Of a stretch of DNA of 64,000 bases, positions 43,443-52,317 are shown in pieces. Both the position numbers and the translations under genes were made by a program. The stretch lies in assembly GCF_030433685.1 (NCBI RefSeq), contig NZ_JAROCF010000001.1, forward strand, positions 3,224,001-3,288,000. The letters run 5' to 3'. Origin of the DNA: Leifsonia williamsii. GTDB lineage: Bacteria; Actinomycetota; Actinomycetes; Actinomycetales; Microbacteriaceae. How positions within the stretch are numbered: the stretch's first letter is position 1; every line of letters begins with the position of its first letter. The notes under the pieces were generated by a model that worked only from the letters and a program-made list of their open reading frames with translations, did not search any database and was not told where the DNA came from.

Positions 43443-43620
43443 CTCCGGAGGCGGCGGGCGGCGCGCCGCCCGCTCGCGCGTTCATCCGGAGATCCGGCCC
43501 GCATCCTCCACGAGCTCCGGAGTCGCGCGCAGGCCCGCAACTCCGGAGGTTGCGGCGCGGACGGGCCGGGTCTCCGGAGTTGAGCCACGTGGTGCGGCGT
43601 GTCGCGGCAGGACTCCGGAG
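43443..43620. repeat. Cluster of CTCCGGAG palindromes between nhaA and mfd
   Basis: Five exact copies of the 8-bp palindrome CTCCGGAG (43443, 43515, 43541, 43572, 43613) lie in 178 bp, plus a variant ATCCGGAGAT at 43484. Two are followed by the similar sequence RCGGCGCGGA. A perfect GC hairpin (GGCGGGCGGC/GCCGCCCGC) sits at about 43452-43472. No gene is visible in the spacer. Confidence 0.85.
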
Positions 43621-43633
43621 TTACGGCGCGGAG

Positions 43634-46600
43634 TCAGCCGACCGGTTCCGGGGCCGGCTGCGGGAACAGCGCGCCGAGCAGGGTCGCGACCCAGTCGATC
43701 AGCTCGGCATCCGGCAGCGCCTCGCCGTCGACCCGGGGCAGCGGCACCATCGCGACCTTCGGCGCGGCGTGGTACTTCGAGCCCGGGTACATGCGCTGCA
43801 GCCGCACCTGCACTGAGTCCGGCAGGATCGCCGGAGCCAGCCGCAGGTTCGAGCCCATCGCCACGACCTCGCCGAGTCCCGCCTTCTGCGCCGCCCGGCG
43901 CAGCCGCGACACGGCGATCAGGTTGAGCACGGGCGCGGGAGGCTGGCCGTAGCGGTCGGTCAGCTCCTCCAGCACGAGGTCGATCTGGCCGTCCTTCGAC
44001 GTGGGCGAGCTCGCGGTCGAGAGCTTCTGGTAGGCCTCCAGCCGCAAGCGCTCGCTGTCGACGTACTCCTCGGGGATGTGGGCGTCGACCGGCAGCTCCA
44101 GTCGCAGCTCGGTCTGGCCCTCGGCCACCTCGCCGCGGAACGTGCTCACGGCCTCCCCGATCATCCGCAGGTAGAGGTCGAAGCCGACGCCCGCGATGTG
44201 ACCGGACTGCTCGCCGCCGAGCAGGTTCCCCGCGCCGCGGATCTCGAGGTCCTTCAGGGCGACCTGCATGCCGCTGCCCAGGTCGTTGTTGGCGGCGATG
44301 GTGGAGAGCCGGTCGTGCGCGGTCTCGCTCAGCGGCTTGTTCTCGTCCCACAGGAAGTACGCGTACGCCCGCTCGCGGCCGCGGCCGACGCGGCCGCGCA
44401 GCTGGTGCAGCTGGCTGAGGCCGTACTTGTCGGCGCGATCGATGATGATCGTGTTCGCGTTGGAGATGTCGAGTCCGGTCTCGATGATCGTGGTCGACAC
44501 GAGCACGTCGAATCGGCGCTCCCAGAAGTCGACGACGACCTGCTCCAGGGAGTGCTCGTTCATCTTGCCGTGCGCGACGCCGATGCGCGCCTCCGGCACC
44601 AACTCCGCCAGCTTCGCCGCGGTCGCGTTGATCGACCCGACCCGGTTGTGCACGAAGAACACCTGGCCCTCGCGCAGCAGCTCGCGCCGGATCGCCGCGG
44701 CGACCTGCTTGTCGGAGTACGGCCCCACGAACGTGAGGATCGGGTGCCGGTCCTCCGGCGGGGTCGCGAGCGTCGACATCTCGCGGATGCCGGTGACCGC
44801 CATCTCGAGCGTGCGCGGGATGGGCGTGGCGCTCATGGCCAGGATGTCGACGTTGGTCTTGAGCTTCTTCAGCGCGTCCTTGTGCTCGACGCCGAACCGC
44901 TGCTCCTCGTCGATGATGACGAGCCCCAGGTCTTTGAACGTGACGCCGTCGGCGAGGATGCGATGCGTGCCGATCACGATGTCGACCGTGCCGTCCGCCA
45001 TGCCGCGCAGCGTCTCCCGCGCCTCCTTGTCGGTCTGGAACCGGCTGAGCTGCCGCAGATGTACCGGGAACCCGGCGAACCGCTCCGCGAACGTCTCGGC
45101 ATGCTGTTTGACCAGGAGGGTCGTCGGCACGAGCATGGCGACCTGCTTGCCGTCCTGCACGGCCTTGAACGCGGCGCGGATGGCGATCTCGGTCTTGCCG
45201 AAGCCGACGTCGCCCGAGATGAGCCGGTCCATCGGGATGGGCCGCTCCATGTCGGCCTTCACCTCGTCGATCGTCTGCAGCTGGTCGGGCGTCTCGGCGA
45301 ACGGGAACGCCTCCTCCAGCTCGCGCTGCCACGGGGTGTCCGGACCGAAGGCGTAGCCCTTGCTCGCCATGCGGGCCGAGTACAGCTTCACCAGCTCCAC
45401 CGCGATGTCTCGCACGGCCTTGCGCGCGCGACCCTTCGCGGCGGCCCAGTCGCTGCCGCCCATCTTGGACAGCTGCGGCGCCTCCCCGCCGACGTAGCGG
45501 GTGAGGAGGTCGAGCTGGTCGGTCGGCACGTACAGCTTGTCGCCGGGGTAGCCGCGCTTGGAGGGCGCGTACTCGAGCACGAGGTACTCGCGCTTCGACT
45601 TGACCGCGTTGCGGCCTCCGCTCGACACCTCGCGCTGGGTCAGCTCCACGAACTTGCCGATGCCGTGCGTCTCGTGCACCACGTAGTCGCCGGGCTTGAG
45701 CTGGAGGGGGTCCACCACGTTCTTGCGCCGGGTCGCCAGCTTCTTGACCTGACGGGAGTCGTAGCCGACGGTGCGGCCGTAGAACTCGGCCTCGCTGATC
45801 AGGGCGAGCTTCGTCTCCGGCACCTCGAAGCCGTGCTCCACGGTCGCCTTGAGCAGGTAGGCGATACCGGCCTCGGGCTCGGCCGGGAACTCCTCCACGT
45901 GCCGGGCCGGAAGCTCGGCCTCGGCCAGCACCTGCGCCGCGCGCTCGACCAGTCCTGCGCCCTCGGCGACGATCGCGACGTGCCAGCCGTCGCGCAGCCG
46001 GGCGGTCAGGTGCTCCAGGGCGCCGTTGACGTTGCCCTGGAAGCTCGGCACGGCGTCGGCGTCGATGCGGACCTGGAGGTGCTCCTCCAGCTCGCGCTCC
46101 TCCGGCAACACGTCGTTGGCCTGGAAGCCGCTCATGGTCCACCACGGGTGGTCACCGGCCGGAGCGCCCGGGCGGCTGTACTTCACCGAATCGTGCAGCT
46201 GCTGCAGGGTGAGGAAGTCGCCGGCGGCGAGGTCGATGGGGGCCGCGGCGCCCACGGTGGCGGCGCTCCAGGCGGCCGTGAGGAACTCGCGGTTCGTCTC
46301 GGCGAGGCTCACCGCGCGCGAGGCGACGCGCTCGGGCGAGAACACGGCGACGGCGGCGCCGTCGGGGAGGTAGTGGGTGAGCGGCACGAGCCGGTCGACG
46401 AGCGCAGGAGCCAGCGACTCCATCCCCTCGACCGGGATGCCCTCGCCGATCTTGGCGAGCATCGACGACAGGCTCGGGAACTCGTGCTCCATCTCGCGCG
46501 CCCGCTGCCGCACCGAGTCGCTGAGCAGCAGCTCGCGGCTCGGCGGCAGGGTCACCGCCGGGATGGGCTCGGGCAGCGACCGCTGGTCGGCCACCGAGAA

Positions 46601-47245
46601 GGCGCGGATCTGCTCCACCTCGTCGCCGAAGAAGTCGACGCGGTACGGGTGGTCGGCGGTCGGCGGGAACACGTCGAGGATGCCGCCGCGCACCGCGAAC
46701 TCGCCGCGGCGCGTGACCATGTCGACGCGCGCGTAGGCGAGGTCGACCAGCTGGGAGGCGAGCCCGCCGAGGTCGAAGCCGCGGCCTCCGGCGGCCAGCT
46801 CGATCGCCGGGTAGTCGGTGAGGTTGTCGGCGAGCGGCTGCAGCGCGGCGCGCACCGAGGCGACGAGCACGAACGGGGCCCGGCGCTCCCCCTGCGCCCA
46901 GTCGGAAAGGCGGCGCAGGGCGGTCAGGCGCTTGCCGACGATCTCGGCGCTCGGGCTGAGCCGCTCGTGCGGCAGCGTCTCCCACGCGGGGAACTCGACG
47001 ATCTCGGCGTCGGGCAGCACGCACGGCAGCGCCGCGCGCACCGACTCCGACTCGCGTCCGGTGGCGGTGATGACGAGGACGGCCTGGGCCTTCCCGGCGT
47101 CGCCGCGCCGGCGCAGCAGCCCCGCGAGCAGTGGCGCGCGGAGTCCGTCGGTCAGCGAGAAGTCGGCGTCGCGGCCGGAGAAGGCCAGGGCGTCACCGAA
47201 CGAGGAGGCGCGCGAGAGCGCCGCGATCAAGCCCTGCAGAATCAC
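43634..47245 (-). CDS. mfd: Transcription-repair coupling factor
   Basis: A 1203-residue DNA translocase that removes RNA polymerase stalled at lesions and recruits UvrA. In order: N-terminal UvrB-like region (about 1-350), the RNA polymerase interaction domain (KPGDYVVHETHGIGKFVEL, about 505), the helicase core with Walker A RLISGDVGFGKTEIAIRAAF and DEExQ box DEEQRFGVEH, motif VI QLRGRVGRGRERAYAY, and the C-terminal TRCF domain (about 1040-1150). The length is normal. A TAGAGT box 7 nt upstream of the GTG suggests a leaderless mRNA. Confidence 0.97.
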   Translation of the reverse strand: MILQGLIAALSRASSFGDALAFSGRDADFSLTDGLRAPLLAGLLRRRGDAGKAQAVLVITATGRESESVRAALPCVLPDAEIVEFPAWETLPHERLSPSAEIVGKRLTALRRLSDWAQGERRAPFVLVASVRAALQPLADNLTDYPAIELAAGGRGFDLGGLASQLVDLAYARVDMVTRRGEFAVRGGILDVFPPTADHPYRVDFFGDEVEQIRAFSVADQRSLPEPIPAVTLPPSRELLLSDSVRQRAREMEHEFPSLSSMLAKIGEGIPVEGMESLAPALVDRLVPLTHYLPDGAAVAVFSPERVASRAVSLAETNREFLTAAWSAATVGAAAPIDLAAGDFLTLQQLHDSVKYSRPGAPAGDHPWWTMSGFQANDVLPEERELEEHLQVRIDADAVPSFQGNVNGALEHLTARLRDGWHVAIVAEGAGLVERAAQVLAEAELPARHVEEFPAEPEAGIAYLLKATVEHGFEVPETKLALISEAEFYGRTVGYDSRQVKKLATRRKNVVDPLQLKPGDYVVHETHGIGKFVELTQREVSSGGRNAVKSKREYLVLEYAPSKRGYPGDKLYVPTDQLDLLTRYVGGEAPQLSKMGGSDWAAAKGRARKAVRDIAVELVKLYSARMASKGYAFGPDTPWQRELEEAFPFAETPDQLQTIDEVKADMERPIPMDRLISGDVGFGKTEIAIRAAFKAVQDGKQVAMLVPTTLLVKQHAETFAERFAGFPVHLRQLSRFQTDKEARETLRGMADGTVDIVIGTHRILADGVTFKDLGLVIIDEEQRFGVEHKDALKKLKTNVDILAMSATPIPRTLEMAVTGIREMSTLATPPEDRHPILTFVGPYSDKQVAAAIRRELLREGQVFFVHNRVGSINATAAKLAELVPEARIGVAHGKMNEHSLEQVVVDFWERRFDVLVSTTIIETGLDISNANTIIIDRADKYGLSQLHQLRGRVGRGRERAYAYFLWDENKPLSETAHDRLSTIAANNDLGSGMQVALKDLEIRGAGNLLGGEQSGHIAGVGFDLYLRMIGEAVSTFRGEVAEGQTELRLELPVDAHIPEEYVDSERLRLEAYQKLSTASSPTSKDGQIDLVLEELTDRYGQPPAPVLNLIAVSRLRRAAQKAGLGEVVAMGSNLRLAPAILPDSVQVRLQRMYPGSKYHAAPKVAMVPLPRVDGEALPDAELIDWVATLLGALFPQPAPEPVG

Positions 47246-47252
47246 TCAGCCC

Positions 47253-47258
47253 ACTCTA
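47253..47258 (-). promoter_or_regulatory. Putative -10 box (TAGAGT) of mfd
   Basis: TAGAGT lies 7 nt before the GTG start of mfd, with no Shine-Dalgarno between. Confidence 0.5.
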
Positions 47259-47303
47259 CGCGGCTCCGCCGACATCCCGTGCGGGCGCGGGTGCTCGCGT
47301 CTG

Positions 47304-48008
47304 TCAGATCCACCCGTCGAGGGCCCGCATGAAGCCGTCGTGATCGTCGCGGTTGACGACGTGCCCGCTGCCTGCGACCACGCGCACCTCGAAGCCGTCG
47401 TCGCGCAGCCGGTCGGCGAGCTGCGGGCCGACCAGGCGCGAGCGGTCCGCGAGCACGACCAGCGACGGCACGGCCATGGTATCCGGCGCCCGCAGCGCAC
47501 CCGGGGCGACCAGCGACGGCAGCACCGCGCGGTCGAAGACGCGGAAGGACTCGACCTCGATGGCAACGTCGGCCGGGTCCCACTTGGGGTTCACCTTCGC
47601 GATGCGGGCGGCGGACCGCCGCGCGAGCTGACGCAGGAAGGCGGGCGCGAGCATCCGCTGGAACCAGCCGGAGGCGGGCGACGAGAAGGCGGGGTCGACG
47701 TAGACCGCGCGCCGCGGGTCGAGGCGCTCGACGGCGAGGCTCACGGTCAGTCCGCCGAGCGAGTGGCCGACCACCAGGTCCGGCCGGGTCGGCACGGTCT
47801 CGACGACGTCGGCCGCCATCAGTTCGGCGGTGTACTCGTCGGCATGGGCGCTGTGCCCGTGCCCGCGCAGGTCGACGGCGACCACGTGGTAGCCGCGGCG
47901 CGCCAGCTCGGGGCCGACGCGGCGCCAGGTGCGCGAGTCCGACATGACGCCGTGGACGAGGACGGCGTAACGGTCGCCGCTCCCCCATTCGCGCGTGTGG
48001 AGCCTCAT
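47304..48008 (-). CDS. Alpha/beta hydrolase
   Basis: A 234-residue alpha/beta-hydrolase fold protein. It has the oxyanion HGVMSDS segment, the nucleophile elbow VVGHSLGGLTVSL (Ser about residue 92), and a late GSGHVVNRDDHDGF, where the His completes the triad. The reaction is probably ester, lactone or amide hydrolysis; the substrate is unknown. A TACCGT box 7 nt before the ATG suggests leaderless expression. It lies 58 bp upstream of mfd on the same strand and is divergent from the proline/glutamine-rich membrane protein gene. Confidence 0.88.
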   Translation of the reverse strand: MRLHTREWGSGDRYAVLVHGVMSDSRTWRRVGPELARRGYHVVAVDLRGHGHSAHADEYTAELMAADVVETVPTRPDLVVGHSLGGLTVSLAVERLDPRRAVYVDPAFSSPASGWFQRMLAPAFLRQLARRSAARIAKVNPKWDPADVAIEVESFRVFDRAVLPSLVAPGALRAPDTMAVPSLVVLADRSRLVGPQLADRLRDDGFEVRVVAGSGHVVNRDDHDGFMRALDGWI

Positions 48009-48015
48009 GCCAGGA

Positions 48016-48021
48016 ACGGTA
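48016..48021 (-). promoter_or_regulatory. Putative -10 box (TACCGT) of alpha/beta hydrolase gene
   Basis: TACCGT lies 7 nt before the ATG at 48008, the leaderless distance. Confidence 0.4.
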
Positions 48022-48102
48022 ACCCTCGCGCCTGCGGAGGGGCAGGGCTTCCGCTACGCTCTGGCTGTGCATCCGGCGAGAGTCGCCGGTGAGGAGGCCA
48101 GC

Positions 48103-48678
48103 ATGTCCGACGTCCCGCCGTTCCAGCCAGCGGTCCCGCCGACGCCTCCTGGCCAGCAGGGTCCGTACGGGCAGCCTCCGCAGCCGTACGGCCAGCAGCA
48201 TCAGCCGTACGGGCAGCAGCAGCCGTACGGTCAGCAGCAGCCGTACTCTCAGCAGCAGTATGGCGCCCCGGCCGGCTGGGGACAGCCCGGTGAGCGGGAG
48301 GCGCGGCCGCGCACCCTCGGGCTCATCGCCATGCTCATCGCGCTCGCCGTGATCGTGCTCTCGGTGATCGCCTCGATCATCGTCGGCACCACGTTCGGGC
48401 AGTACGCAACGACCGGCGACGCGAGCTTCTCCTTCGACACGCGCGACCTCACGCCCGACCAGGCGGATGCCGTCGCCCCCGCCGGCATCGTGATCGGTGC
48501 GCAGATCCTGTTCGGCACGATCGCCGGCATCCTCGCCATCGTGCTCGGCATCATCGCGGTCGCCACGCGGCGCGGGCGTGCGTTCGGCGTCGTCGCGATC
48601 GTCGTGGCCGCGCTCGCCCCGCTGCTGTCGTTCGTGGTCTACTTCGTCGCACTGGCGGTCACCGCAGCAGCATCCTGA
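48103..48678 (+). CDS. Pro/Gln-rich membrane protein with QPYGQQ repeats
   Basis: A 191-residue protein. The N-terminal 60 residues are Pro/Gln/Tyr/Gly-rich with tandem copies of QPYGQQ (about residues 22-48), followed by three membrane helices (about 72-98, 128-152, 157-185). This layout matches DUF4190/DUF4870-like actinobacterial membrane proteins with disordered cytosolic tails. The function is unknown. The ATG at 48103 follows GAGGAGG by 6 nt. It is followed by the CATTCG hairpin pair and converges on pth. Confidence 0.82.
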   Translation: MSDVPPFQPAVPPTPPGQQGPYGQPPQPYGQQHQPYGQQQPYGQQQPYSQQQYGAPAGWGQPGEREARPRTLGLIAMLIALAVIVLSVIASIIVGTTFGQYATTGDASFSFDTRDLTPDQADAVAPAGIVIGAQILFGTIAGILAIVLGIIAVATRRGRAFGVVAIVVAALAPLLSFVVYFVALAVTAAAS

Positions 48679-48693
48679 CGCCTCGCCAGCACA

Positions 48694-48748
48694 CATTCGG
48701 CACGAATGTACGTTTTGAAGGCACGAGAACACGCATTCGGCACGAATG
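48694..48748. repeat. Pair of identical CATTCG hairpins
   Basis: CATTCGGCACGAATG (6-bp stem CATTCG/CGAATG, GCA loop) occurs at 48694-48708 and again at 48734-48748, within a 17-nt identity that includes the flanking TA. The two are 40 nt apart, between convergent genes. They may act as a bidirectional terminator or be a mobile palindromic repeat. Confidence 0.75.
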
Positions 48749-48765
48749 TAGGCCGAGCCCGATGA

Positions 48766-49362
48766 TCAGCGGGCGGTGTGGAAGCGGTTCTGCGCCGCTG
48801 TGACGCCCTCGGTGGCGATCTGCTCGACCGCATCCGCCGCGTCGGAGACGAGGATGGGGAGCGTCGTGCGCTCGGCGGCGCTGAACGCCTTCAGCACGTG
48901 GTCGGCCGCGGCCTGCGATCCGGGCGGGCGGCCGACGCCGACCCGCACGCGCGTGAAGTCGCCGGTGCCGATCGCCGCGATCACGTCGCGGACGCCGTTG
49001 TGCCCGCCGTGGCCTCCGCCGTGCTTCAGCCGGAGGGTGTCGAACGGGATGTCGAGCTCGTCCTGCACCACGATCAGGTGCGACGGATCGAGCGAGTAGA
49101 AGCGCAGCAGCTGCGACACCGGCCCGCCGGACACGTTCATGTACGTGTTCGGCTTGGCCAGGACGAACCGCGGGCCGCCGGGGGCGAGACGCCCCTCGGC
49201 GACCGTCGCGTTCGTCTTGTGGGTCTTGAAGGTCAGGCGGCCGCGCGAGGCGAGCTCGTCCAGGACCATCTGGCCCACGTTGTGACGGGTGGCGGCGTAG
49301 CCGGGCCCGGGGTTGCCGAGCCCGACCACGAGCCAGGGTCCGTCGTCGTGACGGGAGTCCAT
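48766..49362 (-). CDS. pth: Peptidyl-tRNA hydrolase
   Basis: A 198-residue esterase that recycles tRNA from peptidyl-tRNA released by stalled ribosomes. It has LVVGLGNPGPGYAATRHNVGQ (given in part) with the catalytic His in RHNVG, KPNTYMNVSG with the substrate Asn, and LRLKHGGGHGGHNGVRD. It is downstream of rplY by 9 nt, a conserved rplY-pth operon. Transcription ends near the CATTCG hairpins. Confidence 0.96.
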   Translation of the reverse strand: MDSRHDDGPWLVVGLGNPGPGYAATRHNVGQMVLDELASRGRLTFKTHKTNATVAEGRLAPGGPRFVLAKPNTYMNVSGGPVSQLLRFYSLDPSHLIVVQDELDIPFDTLRLKHGGGHGGHNGVRDVIAAIGTGDFTRVRVGVGRPPGSQAAADHVLKAFSAAERTTLPILVSDAADAVEQIATEGVTAAQNRFHTAR

Positions 49363-49371
49363 CGAGGAGGG

Positions 49372-49989
49372 TTACTCCGCGGCCGACTCGTCGGCGGCCT
49401 CGGCGGCGTCGCCGGACTCGGCGGCCTCCTCGTCCTCGGCGCGAGCGGCGGCCGGGACGACGATGTTGAGGATGAGGAGGTCCTCGTCCTCGGCGAGGGC
49501 GGCACCGGCCGGGAGCGCGAAGTCCTTGGCGTGGTACTGGGTGCCCTCCTCCGCGTCGGTGACGTCGATCACGATGCGGTCGGGGATGTGGGTGGCCTCG
49601 ACCTCGAGCTTGATGGTCGGGATGTCGAGCACCGCGATGGTGCCCGAGAACGGCTCGCCCTCGACGTGCACGGGCACCTCGACGGTGACCTTCTCGCCGC
49701 GGCGGACGACCAGCAGGTCGAGGTGCTCGATGATCTGCAGCACCGGGTCCTTCTGCACGTCCTTCACGAGGGTGAGCTGGCTCGTGCCCTCGATGTCGAG
49801 CTCGAGCACGGCGTTGGCCTTGCGGAGCAGGAGGCTGACCTGGTGGCCGGGGAGGGTGACGTGCACGGGGTCGGTGCCGTGACCGTAGATGACCGCGGGG
49901 ATCTTGCCGGCCGCGCGGATCTTGCGGGCCGCGCCCTTGCCGAAGCTGTCGCGACGCTCAGCGGCGACCTTGTTGGACTCGTCTGCCAT
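49372..49989 (-). CDS. rplY: 50S ribosomal protein L25 / general stress protein Ctc
   Basis: A 205-residue L25/CTC-type protein. The N-terminal 5S rRNA-binding domain (KVAAERRDSFGKGAARKIRAAGKIPAVIYG, about residues 6-35) is followed by the CTC beta domain and a long acidic Glu/Ala-rich tail (about 175-205) common in actinobacteria. It binds 5S rRNA in the large subunit. The ATG follows AAGGAG by 8 nt. The 152-bp leader contains the palindrome CCGGCATGCCGG and a small hairpin (50115-50130) that may end gntK transcription. I see no gene in that leader. Confidence 0.96.
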   Translation of the reverse strand: MADESNKVAAERRDSFGKGAARKIRAAGKIPAVIYGHGTDPVHVTLPGHQVSLLLRKANAVLELDIEGTSQLTLVKDVQKDPVLQIIEHLDLLVVRRGEKVTVEVPVHVEGEPFSGTIAVLDIPTIKLEVEATHIPDRIVIDVTDAEEGTQYHAKDFALPAGAALAEDEDLLILNIVVPAAARAEDEEAAESGDAAEAADESAAE

Positions 49990-50141
49990 GGTGACTCCTT
50001 GCCGGCATGCCGGCGATCGAGCGAGCCGGGGCTCGCAGTATGGGTTGTGTTCGACTCGAGCGCATCGAAGTGCGCGAGGAAAGACTGCGTAGCCTGCTCC
50101 ACCGCGTCGATTACGGGTGCCGGAGCACCCCTCGCCGAAGT

Positions 50142-50639
50142 TCAGTGAGTCAGTCTACCGGAAATCGCGTCGGCCACCGCGCCGGGGCTGCCGGTGACGT
50201 CCACACGCATGCCCGCCTCGTCCTGCTGCAGCGGCTCGAGGGTCGCGAGCTGGGACGAGAGCAGCGTCGGCGGCATGAAGTGGTCGGTGCGCGCGCCCAT
50301 CCGGTCGGCGATGAGCGTCGGAGCGCCGTCGAGCTCGGCGAAGAGCGCGCCAGGCGCCTCCGCCCGGATGAGGTCGCGGTAACGGCGCTTGAGCGCGGAG
50401 CAGGCGACGACGATCCCCTCGGGGCCCGACTGCGCGAGGGTGCGGCCGACCGAGGCCAGCCAGGGCGCGCGGTCCTCGTCGGTGAGCGGGATGCCGGAGG
50501 CCATCTTCGCGACGTTGGCGGCGGGGTGGAGGTCGTCGCCGTCCACGAACGGCGTGCCCAGCCGTTCGGCGAGCAGCCTCCCGACGGTGCTCTTGCCCGA
50601 ACCGGACACCCCCATGACGACGATCAGCGGACGCTCCAC
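50142..50639 (-). CDS. gntK: Gluconokinase (GntK family)
   Basis: A 165-residue P-loop kinase that phosphorylates gluconate to 6-phosphogluconate. It has Walker A VMGVSGSGKSTVGRLLAE, the gluconate-binding segment FVDGDDLHPAANVAKMASGIPLTDEDRAPW (in part), and VVACSALKRRYRD. I prefer the GTG at 50639, which follows GGGAGG by 5 nt, over the GTG at 50657. It is divergent from gnd, which uses its product in the pentose phosphate pathway, so the two may share a control region in 50640-50758. No permease or regulator is adjacent. Confidence 0.92.
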   Translation of the reverse strand: MERPLIVVMGVSGSGKSTVGRLLAERLGTPFVDGDDLHPAANVAKMASGIPLTDEDRAPWLASVGRTLAQSGPEGIVVACSALKRRYRDLIRAEAPGALFAELDGAPTLIADRMGARTDHFMPPTLLSSQLATLEPLQQDEAGMRVDVTGSPGAVADAISGRLTH

Positions 50640-50718
50640 CGGACCTCCCTCTTCCACCCGGTCAAGTATGCCGTGGACCGCATGGCGTCATCTTCGGCAG
50701 CGCTTCACACGGTGCCGC

Positions 50719-50724
50719 TAGGGT
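50719..50724 (+). promoter_or_regulatory. Putative -10 box (TAGGGT) of gnd
   Basis: TAGGGT lies 34 nt before the gnd GTG, leaving room for a leader with AAGGAG. Confidence 0.4.
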
Positions 50725-50758
50725 GAGAGGCACCCCGTCCAGCACGAAGGAGCAGCAC

Positions 50759-52216
50759 GTGTCACAGGAAGCAACGGCCAACATCGGAGTCGTCGGTCTG
50801 GCGGTGATGGGGTCGAACCTGGCCCGCAACCTCGCCTCCCGGGAGGGCAATACGGTCGCCGTGTACAACCGCACGTATGCCCGCACCGAGGAGCTGGTGA
50901 ACGCGCATCCGGAGGCCGGGTTCGTGGCGTCGGAGTCGATCGATGACTTCGTGGCGTCGCTGGCGACGCCGCGCACGGCGATCATCATGGTCCAGGCCGG
51001 GCGTGGTACGGATGCGGTGATCGATCAGCTGGTGGAGCGGTTCGAGCCGGGTGACATCATCGTCGACGGCGGCAACGCGAACTTCCACGACACCATCGCC
51101 CGGGAGAAGCGGGTCGCCGAGACCGGCATCCACTTCGTCGGCGCCGGCATCTCCGGCGGTGAGGAGGGCGCGCTCAAGGGCCCGTCGATCATGCCCGGCG
51201 GCAGTGCCGAGTCGTACGAGACGCTCGGCCCGATCCTCGCCTCGATCGCCGCCGTCGCCGAGGGCGAGCCGTGTGTGACCCACGTCGGCACCGACGGTGC
51301 CGGGCACTTCGTGAAGATGATCCACAACGGCATCGAGTACGCCGACATGCAGCTCATCGCCGAGGCGTACGACCTGCTCCGCACCGTCGGCGGCCTCGAA
51401 CCCGCTGCGATCGCGGACGTGTTCGCGGAGTGGAACAACGGCTACCTGGAGTCGTACCTGATCGAGATCACCGCGGAGGTGCTCCGCCAGGTCGACGCCG
51501 AGACCGGGAACCCGTTCGTCGACATCGTCCTCGACCAGGCCGGGTCGAAGGGCACCGGCGTCTGGACCGTGCAGAACGCGCTCGACCTGGGCGTCCCGGT
51601 CGGCGGCATCGCGGAGGCCGTGTTCGCCCGCGCCGTATCCTCCAAGCCGAACCAGCGCGCCGCCGTGCAGGCGACCATCCAGTCGCGTCCCGACGTGCAG
51701 AAGGCGTCGGACGTGGCCGCTTTCGCCGACGACGTCTCGAAGGCGCTTTACGCGTCGAAGGTCGTCGCGTACGCGCAGGGCTTCGACGCCATCATCGCCG
51801 GCGCCGAGAAGTACGGCTGGGACATCCACAAGGACAAGATCGCGAAGATCTGGCGCGGCGGCTGCATCATCCGCGCCCAGTTCCTCAACCGCATCGCCGA
51901 CGCCTACGACGAGAACCCGGACATCGCCACCCTGCTGGAGGCGCCGTACTTCGCCGACGCCGTCCGCGAGGGCGAGGCCGCCTGGCGGCGGATCGTCGCC
52001 ACCGCCGCCCTCTCCGGTGTGCCGGTCCCGGGGTTCGGCGCAGCGCTGTCCTACTACGACTCGCTCGCGGTCAAGCGCCTCCCCGCCGCTCTCGTCCAGG
52101 GACAGCGCGACTTCTTCGGCGCCCACACCTACAAGCGCGTGGACAAGGACGGCGTCTTCCACACCCTCTGGAGCGGCGACCGCACCGAGATCGAGACGGA
52201 GCCCTCGACCCACTAG
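50759..52216 (+). CDS. gnd: 6-phosphogluconate dehydrogenase (decarboxylating)
   Basis: A 485-residue NADP-type enzyme converting 6-phosphogluconate to ribulose 5-phosphate and CO2. The Rossmann motif IGVVGLAVMGSNLARNLA, the substrate motif FVGAGISGGEEGA, the catalytic Lys in HFVKMIHNGIEYADMQ and the C-terminal GQRDFFGAHTYKRVD are all present. This is the long (about 470-490) form. The GTG start follows AAGGAG by 6 nt. A strong terminator follows at 52239-52285. It pairs functionally with the divergent gntK. Confidence 0.97.
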   Translation: MSQEATANIGVVGLAVMGSNLARNLASREGNTVAVYNRTYARTEELVNAHPEAGFVASESIDDFVASLATPRTAIIMVQAGRGTDAVIDQLVERFEPGDIIVDGGNANFHDTIAREKRVAETGIHFVGAGISGGEEGALKGPSIMPGGSAESYETLGPILASIAAVAEGEPCVTHVGTDGAGHFVKMIHNGIEYADMQLIAEAYDLLRTVGGLEPAAIADVFAEWNNGYLESYLIEITAEVLRQVDAETGNPFVDIVLDQAGSKGTGVWTVQNALDLGVPVGGIAEAVFARAVSSKPNQRAAVQATIQSRPDVQKASDVAAFADDVSKALYASKVVAYAQGFDAIIAGAEKYGWDIHKDKIAKIWRGGCIIRAQFLNRIADAYDENPDIATLLEAPYFADAVREGEAAWRRIVATAALSGVPVPGFGAALSYYDSLAVKRLPAALVQGQRDFFGAHTYKRVDKDGVFHTLWSGDRTEIETEPSTH

Positions 52217-52238
52217 CCCCGGCCGCTAGCCGCCGAGC

Positions 52239-52285
52239 ACAGGAAAAATGCCCTGGATCTGCTGGATCCGGGGCATTTTTCCTGT
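52239..52285 (+). terminator. Strong hairpin terminator after gnd
   Basis: A near-perfect stem of about 20 bp (arms ACAGGAAAAATGCCC and GGGCATTTTTCCTGT plus GGATC/GGATCC-type inner pairs) around a TGCT loop. The A-run and T-run in the two arms make it able to act in both directions. Confidence 0.85.
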
Positions 52286-52317
52286 ACTCGCGGGCTACGG
52301 CGTTGCAGACTCGGAGG

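Noticed and set aside
43443..43620. Possible CRISPR array
   Set aside because: The repeated core is only 8 bp, the spacing varies from 26 to 72 nt, and no cas genes are present.
44078..47332. A 1084-codon open frame on the plus strand opposite mfd
   Set aside because: It is antisense to a fully conserved mfd. Its translation is low-complexity Arg/Gly/Leu/Val with no domain. Long antisense frames are expected at this GC content.
49990..50141. Possible structured leader or small RNA upstream of rplY
   Set aside because: It contains short palindromes only (CCGGCATGCCGG and a 6-bp hairpin). These do not add up to a recognisable regulatory RNA.
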